A stretch of 64,000 nt of DNA from Gloeophyllum trabeum ATCC 11539. Lineage: Eukaryota; Basidiomycota; Agaricomycetes; Gloeophyllales; Gloeophyllaceae. The translations under genes and the position numbers were made by a program. Below are positions 12,533 through 28,541 of this stretch, in pieces (the stretch's first letter is position 1; each line of letters begins with the position of its first letter). The notes beneath the pieces were generated by a model. The model saw only the letters and a list, made by a program, of their open reading frames with translations, made no database searches and was not told the DNA's origin. Location of the stretch: assembly GCF_000344685.1 (NCBI RefSeq), contig NW_006920410.1, positions 398,061-462,060 on the forward strand. Reading direction: 5' to 3'.

Positions 12533-13275
12533 TTAAGCGCAGAAAGTGTGCGTGAAGGTCTGGCCCAGGGGCGAGTTACGGTCCGCTGCGTAATCGTTCG
12601 TGTAGGAGTAGGCCTGGTCATCAGGGCAGTTGTTTTGCTGGCACAGGACGCTCTGCCCATCAGATGACGAGAGCCTGGTGTTCAGGTTGATGGCCAAGTT
12701 GACGTGGCTCAAGTCCCAGGATGTACGCTCGCCACCATATTGACCGAAGTTGCCGTAGCCGAACTCAGAGACAATGACCCCCGAGTTCAGACCAGCATCC
12801 GTGCAAGTAAGACCTGAGGGGCCACGCAAAACACTCAGTTACGAGCTCGAACCGAGAGATAAAGGCCGGAACGTACCGCCAACACAGCCGCCGGTCGCAC
12901 AGTTGGTGCCGTCATCATGGCATCCCGTGCGTCCCCAAGCACGAATACCCTGTGAAAAGTGGTTGGAACAGTAGTAACACGCAGCGCACAGTAGGATACT
13001 CACGACTTGATGGTCGTCGACGCCGAACGAGCTGGAAGCACCAGGGTTCAACTTGGTACCATATGCGACAGATGTGTCGGGCTGCCCGTTGGGAGCCTTC
13101 CCAACGGCGGGCCACACGGCTGGGTGGGCACCGTTCGTGAGTTACGACAGAACAATATGGTTATAGCAGAACGCCGCGACTTACCGAAATTGCAATTGTT
13201 TTGGAAGTGGATGGTGAAAGCACTAGCGGTAGAAACGGCACCAGCCAGGACGGCGACAACAGCGGCAAACTTCAT
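12533..13275 (-). CDS. Small thaumatin-like (PR-5) secreted protein
   Basis: Four exons (13185-13275, 13004-13119, 12877-12949, 12533-12813) give 186 residues. A signal peptide is clear: MKFAAVVAVLAGAVSTASA, then FTIHFQNNC typical of thaumatin-like proteins. Other family marks are AVWPAVGK, WGRTGCHDDGTNCATGGC, SEFGYG and a terminal TFC. I count eight cysteines after the signal, fewer than the sixteen of plant thaumatins, and the length fits the small thaumatin-like class. Such proteins are secreted and in fungi some bind or cleave beta-1,3-glucan; activity here is not shown. A TATA-like box lies 71 bases upstream. Confidence 0.92.
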
Positions 13276-14269
13276 TGTGAATACTTATTGGGTGGTCGAC
13301 CGGGGTCAGGATCCGCTGCTGAAGCGGAACAGAGAACCCCCTTGCATTTATACCAGAAAACTGGGATCCGAGAAATAAAGTGCGATGATCAGGGCATCCA
13401 TCCAGACCGCACAGGAGACTCTGGATTGCCGATTTTCAGAGGAATCAGTCGTATGACGGAGCACCGCATGGATGTTTATATGCAGAGAGGCGGCAGGCCA
13501 AGTACACCATCAAACGACTACGCGCCGTTCTGTTAAGACGTTTCAGTCGAGACAGCGAGTTCCTCGGAAACCTGGGGGTTCCATTTGATCCTTGCTCGGC
13601 GGGCAAGGTCATCCCGCGCGGAGCACATTATATCTGGTTACCGTCACGGGGCTTTCAGATGTTCCACGCGATTGCCAGAGTGGGTTCACCGCGTCCTAGT
13701 ACGTGGCACAAGAGCACCATGAGATCACGAGGCATAAAAAATGATGCAGTCACTACTCACTACCCGAGCGGTCAGCGAAAGTCACATAAATCTGGACATC
13801 GTGATGGGAGCTGTCATTTTGAATCGCTACCATTTCCGCCGTATGCACGGATTGATGATAATTGATCGCAGTTCGGTCGCCGGAAGGTCTCGAAAGATGA
13901 AAAAAAATCAAAGAACACGAGCTTATTTTTCTCCGGGCCACCCAAACGTCTGAGCACAGTTCCTCGCAGCATTGCAGAATGCTGCCTATGAATTATTTTG
14001 TGTTAGCACTTGTGAACTTCAGTCATGGATGTGAACGGGCTTGACACTCAACGTTGATGGCCTAGAGAGCCAATTGGGAACGACCGGGAGTTCCCGGGTC
14101 CGCGCCACACGGGTATACCCAGGCTATGTGGCGTTGTGCACGGACCTTCACGCCACCTTGAGCATTCTGACCATCTACTCGCTCAAAAATCTTTTCTGGC
14201 AGCCAAAGTTTCGAGCCACGCGGTTTTGCGACACCTACGACTACAGACTCTTTCGACTAGTCGGAAGCC
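13276..14269. other. Intergenic: thaumatin-like and C2H2 promoters
   Basis: A 994-base divergent interval between the thaumatin-like gene (-) and the zinc-finger gene (+). Apart from the TATA-like box next to the thaumatin-like gene, no feature could be assigned. Small frames here show no family resemblance. Confidence 0.4.
13346..13352 (-). promoter_or_regulatory. TATA box of thaumatin-like gene
   Basis: On the minus strand TATAAAT occurs 71 bases before the ATG at 13275, a sensible spacing for a strongly regulated secreted-protein gene. Confidence 0.55.
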
Positions 14270-16088
14270 ATGGTGAGGGCGCATGTAAAGCAGTCGGTAA
14301 GTGATGTATGACCTGTGTGCCCTTCAGCCACCGATCCTGACGCCACCTGCTTGTGTGGCACACTTTACGTCTTTAGCCAGAGGAGAAGAAGGAGGCTCAC
14401 AAGAAGAAAGTTGCTGCAAAGAAAAAGAGTCCATCGGAGAGTGGCGTGTGGCCGTGTAAAATCAATGGATGTAACAAGCAGTTTGCGAGGGAGGCCGACC
14501 TTAAGCGGCACCAGAGGACGACGAAGCTGCACTCTATGCCGGGATTGTGAGTTTAGCTTTTCTGCGTTCTGTGGCGCGTCATAATACGGAACTACTCTGC
14601 AGCCGTTGTCCTCAGTGCGATGCCACTTTTACTAGGGTGCGTGATTGTGCATAAGTCCGAAACCGACAGGGGTGCGAATGACTGCCCTATAGACCGATGC
14701 CCTTCGTCGTCATCAGAAATCGAGGTGTGTGGACAGTTGACTGATCGGCTCTCCACCATTGTAACATTGGCATACAGGCACAATGGGGTTATAGTGGAGG
14801 CGGACGCCGAGATGAAGAACGGCGAGGGATCGTCCGCATCGAAGTCACGCAGCCGCAGCGGAACTCCCGCTACAGATGGCAAGGGAAAGCCGGAGGCGTC
14901 GGGTTCAGGCAGCAACACTCAAGCCACTCCACCAGGACCAACCAGCTACTACAGACCACACACTCTACACGCCGGTAGGTTGCTACGATGCCCCTGATGA
15001 TTCTCAACTCAACGCTCTACCAGGCTATGCCGCTGCTCCCAGCGGAAGTGGGGATTACCCCTCGACAATTGGGTTGCCCACGTCGGCTACTAGGGGCAGT
15101 TGGCCTGCTGCACCAGCTTGGACCCCGGAGGGAGGCCCGCCTCAGATGGGATCGTATCAATCGTACTATCAACCTTCGCCTTATTATCGTACTAGCGCAG
15201 GGGGCCAACCCAACGGCGACAATCCTCCGCCACCTGTAGAGGGTAGCCAGAGCCCAGGGACCGGTGCCCCGTCGACGGCTGATAACACAGATGCTGCGCC
15301 TCCGGGGCCCAATGATGCTCCGCCCGCGCCCACTTCGGCAGTGGTTGACCCGCAGTTGTCTCAACATTCGGAAAACGTCTCCATGAAAGATGTCGATGGG
15401 AAGCCCAGTAGCGATGCGCCCTCCTCGATTACTGCCCCCGTGATCGACCCCGCGTTGGAAGCCAGTTCCAGTGCTTCTGCCTCCCAACCCGTGCCTGCGG
15501 ACGGCAGTGAGGCCAAGCCTGTCTCGATGCAGATGACCGCTGCCGCCATGCAGGCCGTCATAGATGCGATTGCAGCCAAGCCTGCAGGAGACCCTACTAA
15601 TGCCCCTCCTCCTCAACAGCCAGCTGGAGACGCTGAGCCGAAGATGGCCGAGGCGCCTGCTGTGGCAGAGGCAAGCGAGCAGCCAGCACCACCCTCCGGG
15701 CAAGTAGCGGAACAGCCCTCGACTGACCCGGATGCTCAAGGCCATGATACAGAGGCTGATGCCGACGGTGAGGCCGATATAGATCTCCCGCTCGACGAGC
15801 CCCAAGGACAAGAACCCGTGCGACCGCCCCCGATGGAACCGATGCTGACTGAGGATGGTGAGCCGATGCTGAACCCCGGTGAGCACTTCAACTTGGAAGT
15901 CTTTGCGGATGTAGAGCGGAGTGCTCATGCTATCATAGCCGAGTTGTTGACACAGGTATGTCTCATGTATATGTCCTCTTCCATCGGCTCATTGGCAGAA
16001 TAGGAATCTCTGGCTTCCCCACCCCCTTCGTGATTCAAACGCGGAAGCTGCTAGGACGATCTGTGATGTACACCTGGAAGTAACCTAA
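14270..16088 (+). CDS. C2H2 zinc-finger protein with disordered C-terminus
   Basis: Seven exons: 14270-14296, 14377-14546, 14603-14636, 14693-14724, 14778-14974, 15024-15955, 15999-16088; 493 residues. The start is ATG 14270 in a 9-codon exon (MVRAHVKQS). Two adjacent fingers are assembled across exons 2-5: CKINGCNKQFAREADLKRH, then HQRTTKLH, and CPQCDATFTR joined to TDALRRHQKSRH. A basic lysine-rich patch (KKEAHKKKVAAKKK) precedes the fingers. The rest is low complexity, rich in proline, alanine and serine, with an acidic stretch DTEADADGEADIDLPLDEP. It is probably a nuclear DNA-binding regulator; targets are unknown. A 303-codon frame on the other strand over exon 6 is a shadow. Confidence 0.85.
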
Positions 16089-16276
16089 ATCCTGTTATAG
16101 TATCGTTTTCCTTTCTTGCGGTCGTAGTAGAGTGGGCATTGGAAGAATGGTATATTGTGGACAATTGGCAATGGAGATGATGAGGCCATCCATGCAAGTT
16201 GAATTATAAGAAAAGCGCTAGTGGATACAGGACGCTGTTGAGAGCGTATGCGATAGATAATGATAAGATACAGCAT

Positions 16277-18980
<2,704 letters not shown>

Positions 18981-19649
18981 ATGGCTGACCGAAGTAAAGA
19001 CGCCCCTCCGCCCCCGGAACAGGTCGCGCATGAGTTGAAGGAGGACCTGGGCGAGGAGAGCGACGAGTACGACGATATTGTGGTACGTGTATTGTCCTAC
19101 GCGGTATCAGACGGCGCGGGCCTCACGACGGCCTGGTGCATAGGAAGAGGAGGAGGAGGAAGCAGGCGGATTTGAGGACGACGAAGAAGACGGAGAAGAC
19201 GCGGACGGGGAAGCGGATCCCCAGCAGGTACACGTCCACGTCCAACAATCACGACTGCTGAGCTGGTCTGACACGTCTATATTCACTTAGAGACAAGGCA
19301 GCCTTACTGCTCTCCTCCTCGGCGGGGTACGTCTCTATGCCCTTCTCTCTATGTCCACTAACGTATCCTGTTACAGGAGAACGGTAACGCCGCTGGCGAA
19401 GAGGAGGAGGAGGAAGACGACGAAGAGTACGAGGAGGAAGTTAACAAGGAAGAGTACATCCCCGCCGACGGGAAGCTGCCCCCATCTCTCAGTGGGACCA
19501 CTCCCAGCACCGCAGTGAAGAGATCGAGAGGTGAGATCGACGAGGACGAGGGGCCCGGCGTCGTAGGCACCGGCGACAGCGTCGGGGACGAAGGTCTCGA
19601 GGAAGAGGGTGGCGACGACGAGCAGGGTGCGAAGCGGCTGAAAGTGTAA
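18981..19649 (+). CDS. Acidic low-complexity protein, unknown function
   Basis: Four exons (18981-19082, 19144-19227, 19291-19326, 19377-19649) give 164 residues. The product begins MADRSKDAPPPPEQVAHELK and is dominated by Glu/Asp runs (EEEEEE, EEEEEDDEEYEEEV). It has one hydrophobic island encoded by a 36-base exon (RQGSLTALLLGG), the motif EYIPADGKLPPSLSG, and a basic end KRLKV that could be a nuclear signal. All exon joins are phase 0. The composition resembles histone-binding or nucleolar acidic proteins, but no named family is recognised. The gene converges with the dehydrogenase gene. Confidence 0.65.
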
Positions 19650-19807
19650 CATTGATGCGGATTCGGACATTTTGTGTGCGTGCTGAGTTGTCTCGTCCGA
19701 TCGTGCGTGCTCCGTTTGTTACCTTATTCATCTTCATCATTGCCCCCTCTGTTGTTGTGTTTGTGAACATAAAATTATGAATATATTATCAGGATACCAT
19801 CATCTGT

Positions 19808-20798
19808 TCAGAGCTGCACGCCGCGGGTGAGGGCGCCGTCGACGACTAGGTTCGTGCCCGATGTAAAGGAGCTCGCAGGGCTCGCAAGGAATACCACCGC
19901 CTTTGCTACTTCCTCTGGCGTTGCCATGCGCTTCATGGGGTTGAGCGCCAGCGCCTTCTCATACAGCTCGGGGTTGTTTCTTTGGGCGTCGTCCCATACG
20001 CTTCCCTCGAAGAACGTATTTCCAGGACTCACAGAATTTCTGCACAAGACGTATCCGGTAAGTTCTAGTGATGTCACACTGGAGAACGCGACACTGACGA
20101 GCGAATGCCCTCCGGTGCTAAGGTGTACGCCAGTTGCTGGGTATAATGGGTCACGGCGGCCTTGAAGGCGCCGTACGGGCCTGCAGCAGTGAAGTCAATT
20201 TCCCTGCCTGAGACGGACGACCTAAGTACGGTACTGTCAGATTGGACGCGACTCAAAACTGCATACTTACACAGAGACAATGGCAGCGGCCTTGGACTTG
20301 CGCAAGTACGGTAAGCTTGCCTCGACCAGATTCACGAACGCCATCATGTCGACGTTGAAGGACGCCTGCCAGTTCTCCGGAGTGGAAGGGATGCCCAGAG
20401 CCGACACTGTCCATGAAGTCAGTCATCAGTGATCTCCGATTGAAGCAACCAATCCTACTACACACCATTGCTGATTACGATGTCGACACCACCGAATATC
20501 TCGGCGGTGTCCTGTACCCATGCTTCCATAGCCGCCTTGTCTGCAACGTCCAGAGCAGTGCCAATGGCTCTCGCTTTGCCGGACTCGGTGGTATGCGGGG
20601 CGATGCCGTCCTTCTGCACTGATCTGGCACAGTAGGAGACGTTACATCCTTCTTCTAGGAGTTGCTCGACAATCGCACGACCTATGCCTTTGGTTCCGCC
20701 TGTCGAAGAATGCAATGTGGTTTATTCGCCGGGAAGGACGGGTGATTGGAGTTCTCACCTGTTACAAGTGCCGTCAAATCATCTAACTGGAGATACAT
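19808..20798 (-). CDS. Short-chain dehydrogenase/reductase
   Basis: Five exons: 20759-20798, 20466-20699, 20271-20406, 20099-20221, 19808-20039; 254 residues, the classical SDR length. The Rossmann cofactor motif TGGTKGIG is split by intron 1. Further marks are CARS after beta-2, DVADKAAME, the NG region, the catalytic serine in SVSSVSG, YGAFK carrying the active Tyr and Lys, and RSNSVSPGNTF. The end DGALTRGVQL follows the conserved SFTSGTNLVVDG. It is an NAD(P)-dependent oxidoreductase, cytosolic by lack of a signal; the substrate cannot be deduced. A TATAAATA sequence lies only 27 bases before the ATG, implying a very short leader. Confidence 0.9.
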
Positions 20799-21216
20799 CG
20801 TAGAAGATTGGCAAGAGGTGATAGTATTTATAACGACTGGAACTAGTGTCGTGCAGAACAGTCGGACCGATCTTTAGGAAACGTACATCGACCTCCGTCC
20901 ATCACTTACAGAGATAAGATAAAGTAGGCTAAGATTTCGACGTCATGGCCTCAGAAGTTCATTGGTGGTCATGGGTAATATTAAACGCGCCGTGTCGCCT
21001 TTAAAATAAATATGCTAGAGTGCAGTTAAACGAAGGATGGGAGCAATGGAACATGAACAACGTGGGATATACGTAGTATTACAGAACCGACAGTCCATGG
21101 AACACGTTCTAAGTCCAAACCTCTCGGTACTCAATCAATGAGGCATACTGAGTCTCCAGACAGCATCATAGCGGAAGACTCCGATGATAAATAGTAAAAT
21201 GGAAGACCGACAGTGC
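20799..21216. other. Intergenic: dehydrogenase promoter, CorA 3' flank
   Basis: A 418-base gap between two minus-strand genes. It has a TATAAATA box at 20825-20832 (minus) close to the dehydrogenase start, then AT-rich sequence likely to hold the end of the transporter transcript. Confidence 0.45.
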
Positions 21217-23612
21217 CTAGTCGTCTTTGTAGCCCTGTATGCACATTCATGAGCTTGAGCTCAGTGACATTATGGTTAGCACACGCACCTTGTCGATTTT
21301 TCGTGCCACGAGTCGCTTTTGTACGTAGTGGAAAGCTCTCTTGATGTCATTCCACATGAACAGCAACGTAACCACGATCATCACTGGGATCGCGATTTCC
21401 CAGAAACTGCAAAGGCGATATCAGGCCAGGAAATACGGCAGATCGCGATGAAGGTGAAGACGTACAGCAGGTCTGAATTGTTTTGAACGGACCACATGGC
21501 ACTGAAGTTCATACCAAAGTAACCAGTAAGCAAGGTAAGGGGGAGGAAGATGATAGTCGCTAAGGTGAGGCGCCGCCTGAACGCAATTCACGTTAATATT
21601 AATGGCGAAGGGTCTGACGAAAGAGCACGTACATGACCTCGTTCATCTCATACGACGTCATCTGTAAGGTAGCGTCAGCATTGCTCGTCAAAACGAAGAA
21701 AGCCAGGCTAGGACCGGACGTACATTGAACGTGTAGTTGATGAGATTCTCGGCCACGTTCGCGAACATATCGACACTCGTCAGGATATACTCCATATGGT
21801 CGAACACGTCTGCCTTCATCACATCGTCAATAACAAGCACTCACGCTGCCTGCGTACGCCTACTTACCAGATATATCTTCGCCTTGTGGCTCATGAATCC
21901 CTTTGGCGGCTTGCTAGGGTCGTATTGTGCTGGATCAATCAGGGCCGCACAGCGGTCGATATCATAGCGCCGCAGGCCGTAGACAACTGTCTTAATTGGC
22001 TCCAGTGTACGCTTGTGTAGGATGAGGTCGCCCGAGATGATATGAACTGGATAGTGGGCAATGGTAGACTAGCAGAGGACATAATTGAGGGTGATCACTT
22101 ACGCTCCCGGACCGTACGCATATTGGGTTTGAGGAGGACGTCGTGCTCGAGCTTCACGAGCTTGCCCTGGTACTCGTCCACAACTTCCAGGCAGCGATCA
22201 ACGACTATAACCATGGCTTTAGCGACGTCCAGCTTTCCCCGCGAATAAACCTACTCAGATCCAGCAAACTCTGAACAAGCAGGGACGCGTCCGCGCTAAG
22301 CCGTAGCGTCGTGTCTCGCTGCCGTAACCGCGCCATGATAGGTGCCATGAATTCAGTCGTGGGTGTTTTATTGATGGAAATAACAGTGCCTTTCATGACA
22401 CAATTCTCAGAACTGGATTACTCTGACTGGTGCCGAGACTTACCATCACGGAAGAGGAATATGCAGACTGGCTCAATCTTCACGTTGACACGGCCGCCCT
22501 TCTTGAGCTCCTCGATGGTACGAGCATCCCGCTCGCGCTTTCTTGTCCTCAACGAGTCTTGGCGAACCACGGGGGCCGGGCTCTCCAAATCCACTTTGAC
22601 CGACTCCATCCTATACGAAGGCGTCCGTTTCATGGTACCACGCTTAGTCCTCCGGGTGGAGAACTTAGAGTTCATGGCGGAAGAATTGCCATACACAGTT
22701 CTTTCATCGTCCTCCTCAGTGCTCCGTTCAGAATCCCGATATTTATGATCGGACGGTTCCATGTCCACCGGGGACGCGGACCGCGGGAAGTCGGTGAAGG
22801 TGGAGGATACGACCTCGTCGTCTGAGGCAAGGGAGTGACTGAGAATGCGGAGGAACAGGTGCTGGGTGTAGTAGTCAGCTTTTGAACGGGCATGTCCTCG
22901 TTGGTGCAGAACGTCCTCCAGGGCCAGGGGGTGCAAATCTATGGACAATACATTGGAAAAGGTCTGCATTGTGGGTGAATCGGGACACTCTTGACTCACT
23001 GAATTTGAGTGCCAAACTGCTTATGACATCCCAGCTGATCCCATTCACATTGATCCACCGCACCTTGACCCATGGGTCCCGCTGGAACGCCCGCTCATCT
23101 TCCAGCAAACCTACGAATTCCTTGTTCGTATACCGGCCGGTCATAGCACTCGTGCTCGAGTAGTCGATCATTTCAATGACACAGTCCTGCCTGATATGCC
23201 CGTAATGGAGGTACGCCGACTGACGACGAGGGTCGACACCGGGCTCCGCGCCTGCACCCATCCCCCTGCCTGAGATGACGGACGATGTCCGGTGCATTTG
23301 CATGACCTTCCGCACTGACTGTCTAAAACGGTCCCCGGGTGTTGAGGTTGTCCTGAAAGTCGGTCGTACCGGCTCCTTCGAAGGTAGACCAGCGGGCTCA
23401 GAGGCCATACTAGCTGCTGGGACTTGCTTGCCATTACTCGTACCATTCCCCACTGAGTCTACCCCGGGCGTAACAACAGAAAGAGGGGGTCGCTGAGCTG
23501 GTTCAATGGGCGATGCCAGAGGCGAACCGGTCTCGGGAAGGTCGAACTCTTCATCGAGGTCTGGTGTCAGAGAGCGACCCTCCGAGTCTGTGAAGCTATT
23601 TTCGCGCGGCAT
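21217..23612 (-). CDS. CorA-like Mg2+/metal transporter (ALR/MNR2 type)
   Basis: Ten exons: 23000-23612, 22444-22938, 22255-22389, 22103-22204, 21868-22046, 21724-21813, 21633-21661, 21466-21576, 21289-21406, 21217-21234; 629 residues. The start is ATG 23612 (MPRENS); the codon at 23618 is TTG. A long cytosolic N-terminal half contains IRQDCVIEMIDYSS, NLHPLALEDVLHQRGHARSK and LFLRILSH. The helical stalk follows (SADASLLVQSLLDLIVDRCL, VKLEHDVL). Two C-terminal membrane segments are TLATIIFLPLTLLTGYF and WEIAIPVMIVVTLLFM; the first ends in the signature GMN (YFGMNFSAM). CorA proteins are pentameric channels for Mg2+; ALR members sit in the plasma membrane and MNR2 members in the vacuole, and the sequence does not decide which. 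A 16-codon acidic/basic insertion region varies in the family. Confidence 0.93.
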
Positions 23613-23692
23613 CGCCAAGGACCCAAGGCTGCCAAGATACTACCAGACAAAAGAAAGCAGCAAAGGAGGGTTATAGAACGTGATTATAGGGC

Positions 23693-23698
23693 TTTATA
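23693..23698 (-). promoter_or_regulatory. TATA-like box of CorA transporter gene
   Basis: TATAAA on the minus strand, 81 bases upstream of the ATG at 23612. Confidence 0.4.
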
Positions 23699-23783
23699 TC
23701 GAGGTTGTAGTGAGGCTAGGTATGATGGAATCATGGAGATACAGCGCCCGCGGCCATGAGGTGCTCTAAATTAGAGTCTAAAG

Positions 23784-23981
23784 ATGGACGGGGGCGGCGG
23801 CGTAGCTACACCGAGTTCACCACGAGCGCCAACGGCAGCCCGGGAAGCAGAGCTCGAGGAGCAAGTCGATTTCTCGTACAAACCCTGGTACAAACTTAAA
23901 ATTATTGAGTTGGACATCGAAAAATTGCTCTTGAATGCGCGCAAGGCAAGGCTCGAAGATCACACGTTGGAATCGGGATAA
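23784..23981 (+). CDS. Small hypothetical ORF
   Basis: An ATG-started frame of 65 codons begins with a glycine/alanine/proline stretch and continues VDFSYKPWYKLKIIELDIEK, which looks like a folded amphipathic protein rather than random sequence. No domain is recognised, and no second exon could be joined with confidence. It lies head to head with the CorA gene, 171 bases from its start, so it could be a real small gene sharing that promoter. Confidence 0.3.
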   Translation: MDGGGGVATPSSPRAPTAAREAELEEQVDFSYKPWYKLKIIELDIEKLLLNARKARLEDHTLESG

Positions 23982-24612
23982 CAAGTTTATATGGTACTCA
24001 CAAATACGGACAGGATACCGACAGCAAGGGCCGTGATACGCGACTTACCCCGACCACCTCCGCCAGCCTCTGATCATGACGGCTGCTCGCAAGACGGAGC
24101 ACTCGCAGGACTAGGCATGGAAGCAGACATTAGCAGGACCATATACCCGATAGCTCCCCTTTCCCTTGTCGAAGGAAGAGTCGCGTCAAATTCATAGAGA
24201 ATCAGAAAGACGGGGGCTGCGAGTCATGACATTGCGATCGAAGAGACAGGGACATGTTCAAGGACCTAGTGACGATCAAAAAGAACCCCGCCGAGTAGAC
24301 CACAATAACCGCAGAACAAGAGATACACTCACGTTCAACAGTGGAATGTGTGCACGGTACGAACGAGACCTGGCTATAACTTCGCAAACATGTTAGCATA
24401 GTAAAAGGGACGCTTAATACAAAGACGGGAACCCGAGTCTAACGAGACAGAGCGACCAAAGACCCTTGTCCTCGACCTACAGGACCTCCAATACCCGTGA
24501 GCAGAAAGCAATACATTATCAGAGCACAGCAAGCAAGCAAAGAGATCTAGCATACAGACAGCAAGGAAGCACATACTATAATACACACATACAACCGAAA
24601 GCGACCAGCGAA

Positions 24613-26845
<2,233 letters not shown>

Positions 26846-28133
26846 GATGCTGGGGCCAGGGGAATCCCTGCAGAACGAGCGTTGCGGCGTGCAGAGTCAA
26901 GCGGGGCGTTGCGGGGGATGGAAGCCGAAAGCAGGTGCCGTAATGCGCGACGCCCCTCTTGAAGGGCCTCTTCCCGCTCCTTATACCAACCTTATACGGT
27001 CGACCTGCCGGATTCAAAGGTTCAGCCCTCGAAGTGTCTTGTTTGAGTCTTCTAACTACTACAGGCAACTATGGAAGACTAAGTTTGCGACGGGCAGCCG
27101 GACGCACCGAGGATTTGTTATATTAACGCACCCTCGGTATGTTTTCACCCGACATGGCTGCAGTAGGAGATACACACTGAGAAATCTCGCTTCATTACAG
27201 AACTTTCCTTGGTATAATTCTAGTCTGTGACATCAAGTGTACGTCGAGACCACCCGCTGCCGTGTGCTGCACAATCATCACACCAGAGGACAATCCACAG
27301 GCGCTCCGTCGTAGCAAGCATGTCCTGCTGGATCCCGCTGCCAGGCCCGGAATACCCTATACAGCCACTAACACGCACATCACTCCACGGATTCTATACT
27401 CAGGTCAATCCAGGGTGCGAATTCGGGTATCTCTTCCTCGGCCTCGTCCGGAAGCTTAACGCTCTTCAAGTTTCTGCACGGGATGCGACTCTACCACGGC
27501 TGAAGCTTGAAGTTCCTTCCATGACTGCGGTCTTGGAAGTAATCCTGGTTATGCATTATGCCTTGCTACCTGAAGAACTCAACTACGCTTGCTGCGGGAC
27601 CATCAAGTATCGCGGCGTCTGTCACCCATGAGCATGCTATCTCAATCAGGAATCTGTATGGCAGATATTGCGGACTGTCCTCGGAACCCTCGTTCGCTCC
27701 CAGTGGCGGCAGTGTCGATCATATCAACGGAAGCACGCGCAAGTCGTCGGTATTCTGGGCGTAGCCGACAAACTTTAGTTTAACTTACGACCAGCGCTGT
27801 TCCTGGTGTTCCGTTACGCCTGGGCCCAAAGTTTTGATGCTACTTGCTTTCCAGAGTAAAGTTGGACCGCTAACTTCACTGGCGCATGGCAGCGCGAACG
27901 CCGAAGTCGCAGATCCTCGGCGTAGCCATTGTCAGTAGTGGGCTCTGTTCTGACGGCTAGTTACATGGTAGGCTCTCGGCTAAATTGCAGTGGCTGGGGA
28001 CAGCAGCAGCTCGAGCATATACCCATTTTTTTCCTTCGTCGGCTCAAGTTGCTCAATCTCACGACTCCTGTCAGCCTGCAGCTGCCGTGGTTGCTTCGTT
28101 TTCGGTTCACTCGCGTCTCTCACGCATCGCTCC
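26846..28133. other. Gene-poor interval upstream of SNF1
   Basis: About 1.3 kb left of the inverted-repeat element. It contains the SNF1 promoter. Plus-strand frames (for example 27227-27631, 134 codons) lack motifs and believable splice structure. Nothing else is recognised. Confidence 0.4.
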
Positions 28134-28541
28134 AGGACCCCCGATAATACGGATAGAAGAGGTTGTCCCAGCCCGACAAAAATGGGCTCCGCGCAGCGGA
28201 AGGCCATGAAAATCCCGGACATTTTGGACGCTGCCGGAGGCAAAGTCCGGACATTTTCTGGAGGCTGCCAAAGGGGCCGGGGGCCCTGCCAGACATTGAG
28301 GAGCCTGACCATGTTGCCCTCCCGGCCCTGACCTCTGCATTCCTCTCCACTGGGGGGGGGGAGGGACCGCGTTGCTTCAACTTTCGAGCCACATTGGGCG
28401 GCGTTGGCCGAAGTCACTTTCCGGACAAAGTGTTAAAATTCCGGAGCCCGTGCGCAAAAATCGGACAAGATGGACCCATTTCTTCCGGACATCGAAATCT
28501 ACGATCCGGAAACCCCTTCTATCCGTATTATCGGGGGTCCT
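28134..28541. mobile_element. Non-autonomous TIR element (MITE), 8-base target duplication
   Basis: A 408-base element bounded by inverted repeats. The left end 28134-28159 starts AGGACCCCCGATAATACGG and the right end reads the exact complement back from 28541; 26 bases match perfectly and the match continues with one mismatch to about 31. The flanks are identical 8-base direct repeats ATCGCTCC at 28126-28133 and 28542-28549. It has no transposase; inside are about six copies of the short word CCGGA near both ends and an imperfect tandem duplication (28215-28246 and 28247-28276). An 8-base duplication with subterminal repeats is the hAT superfamily pattern, so an hAT-derived MITE is inferred. 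Confidence 0.85.

Larger units (their letters stand above)
23613..24612. other. Intergenic: CorA promoter and SNF1 3' flank
   Basis: A 1.0-kb gap between minus-strand genes. It holds the CorA promoter box and one doubtful small plus-strand frame. The part from 24200 to 24600 is AT-rich and probably includes the end of the SNF1 transcript. Confidence 0.4.

Noticed and set aside
15017..15928. 303-codon minus-strand frame over the C2H2 gene
   Set aside because: It mirrors the low-complexity plus-strand exon, has no motif, and the plus strand gives a fully spliced zinc-finger protein.
27227..27631. 134-codon plus-strand frame upstream of SNF1
   Set aside because: No domain, no splice partners, composition like surrounding non-coding DNA.
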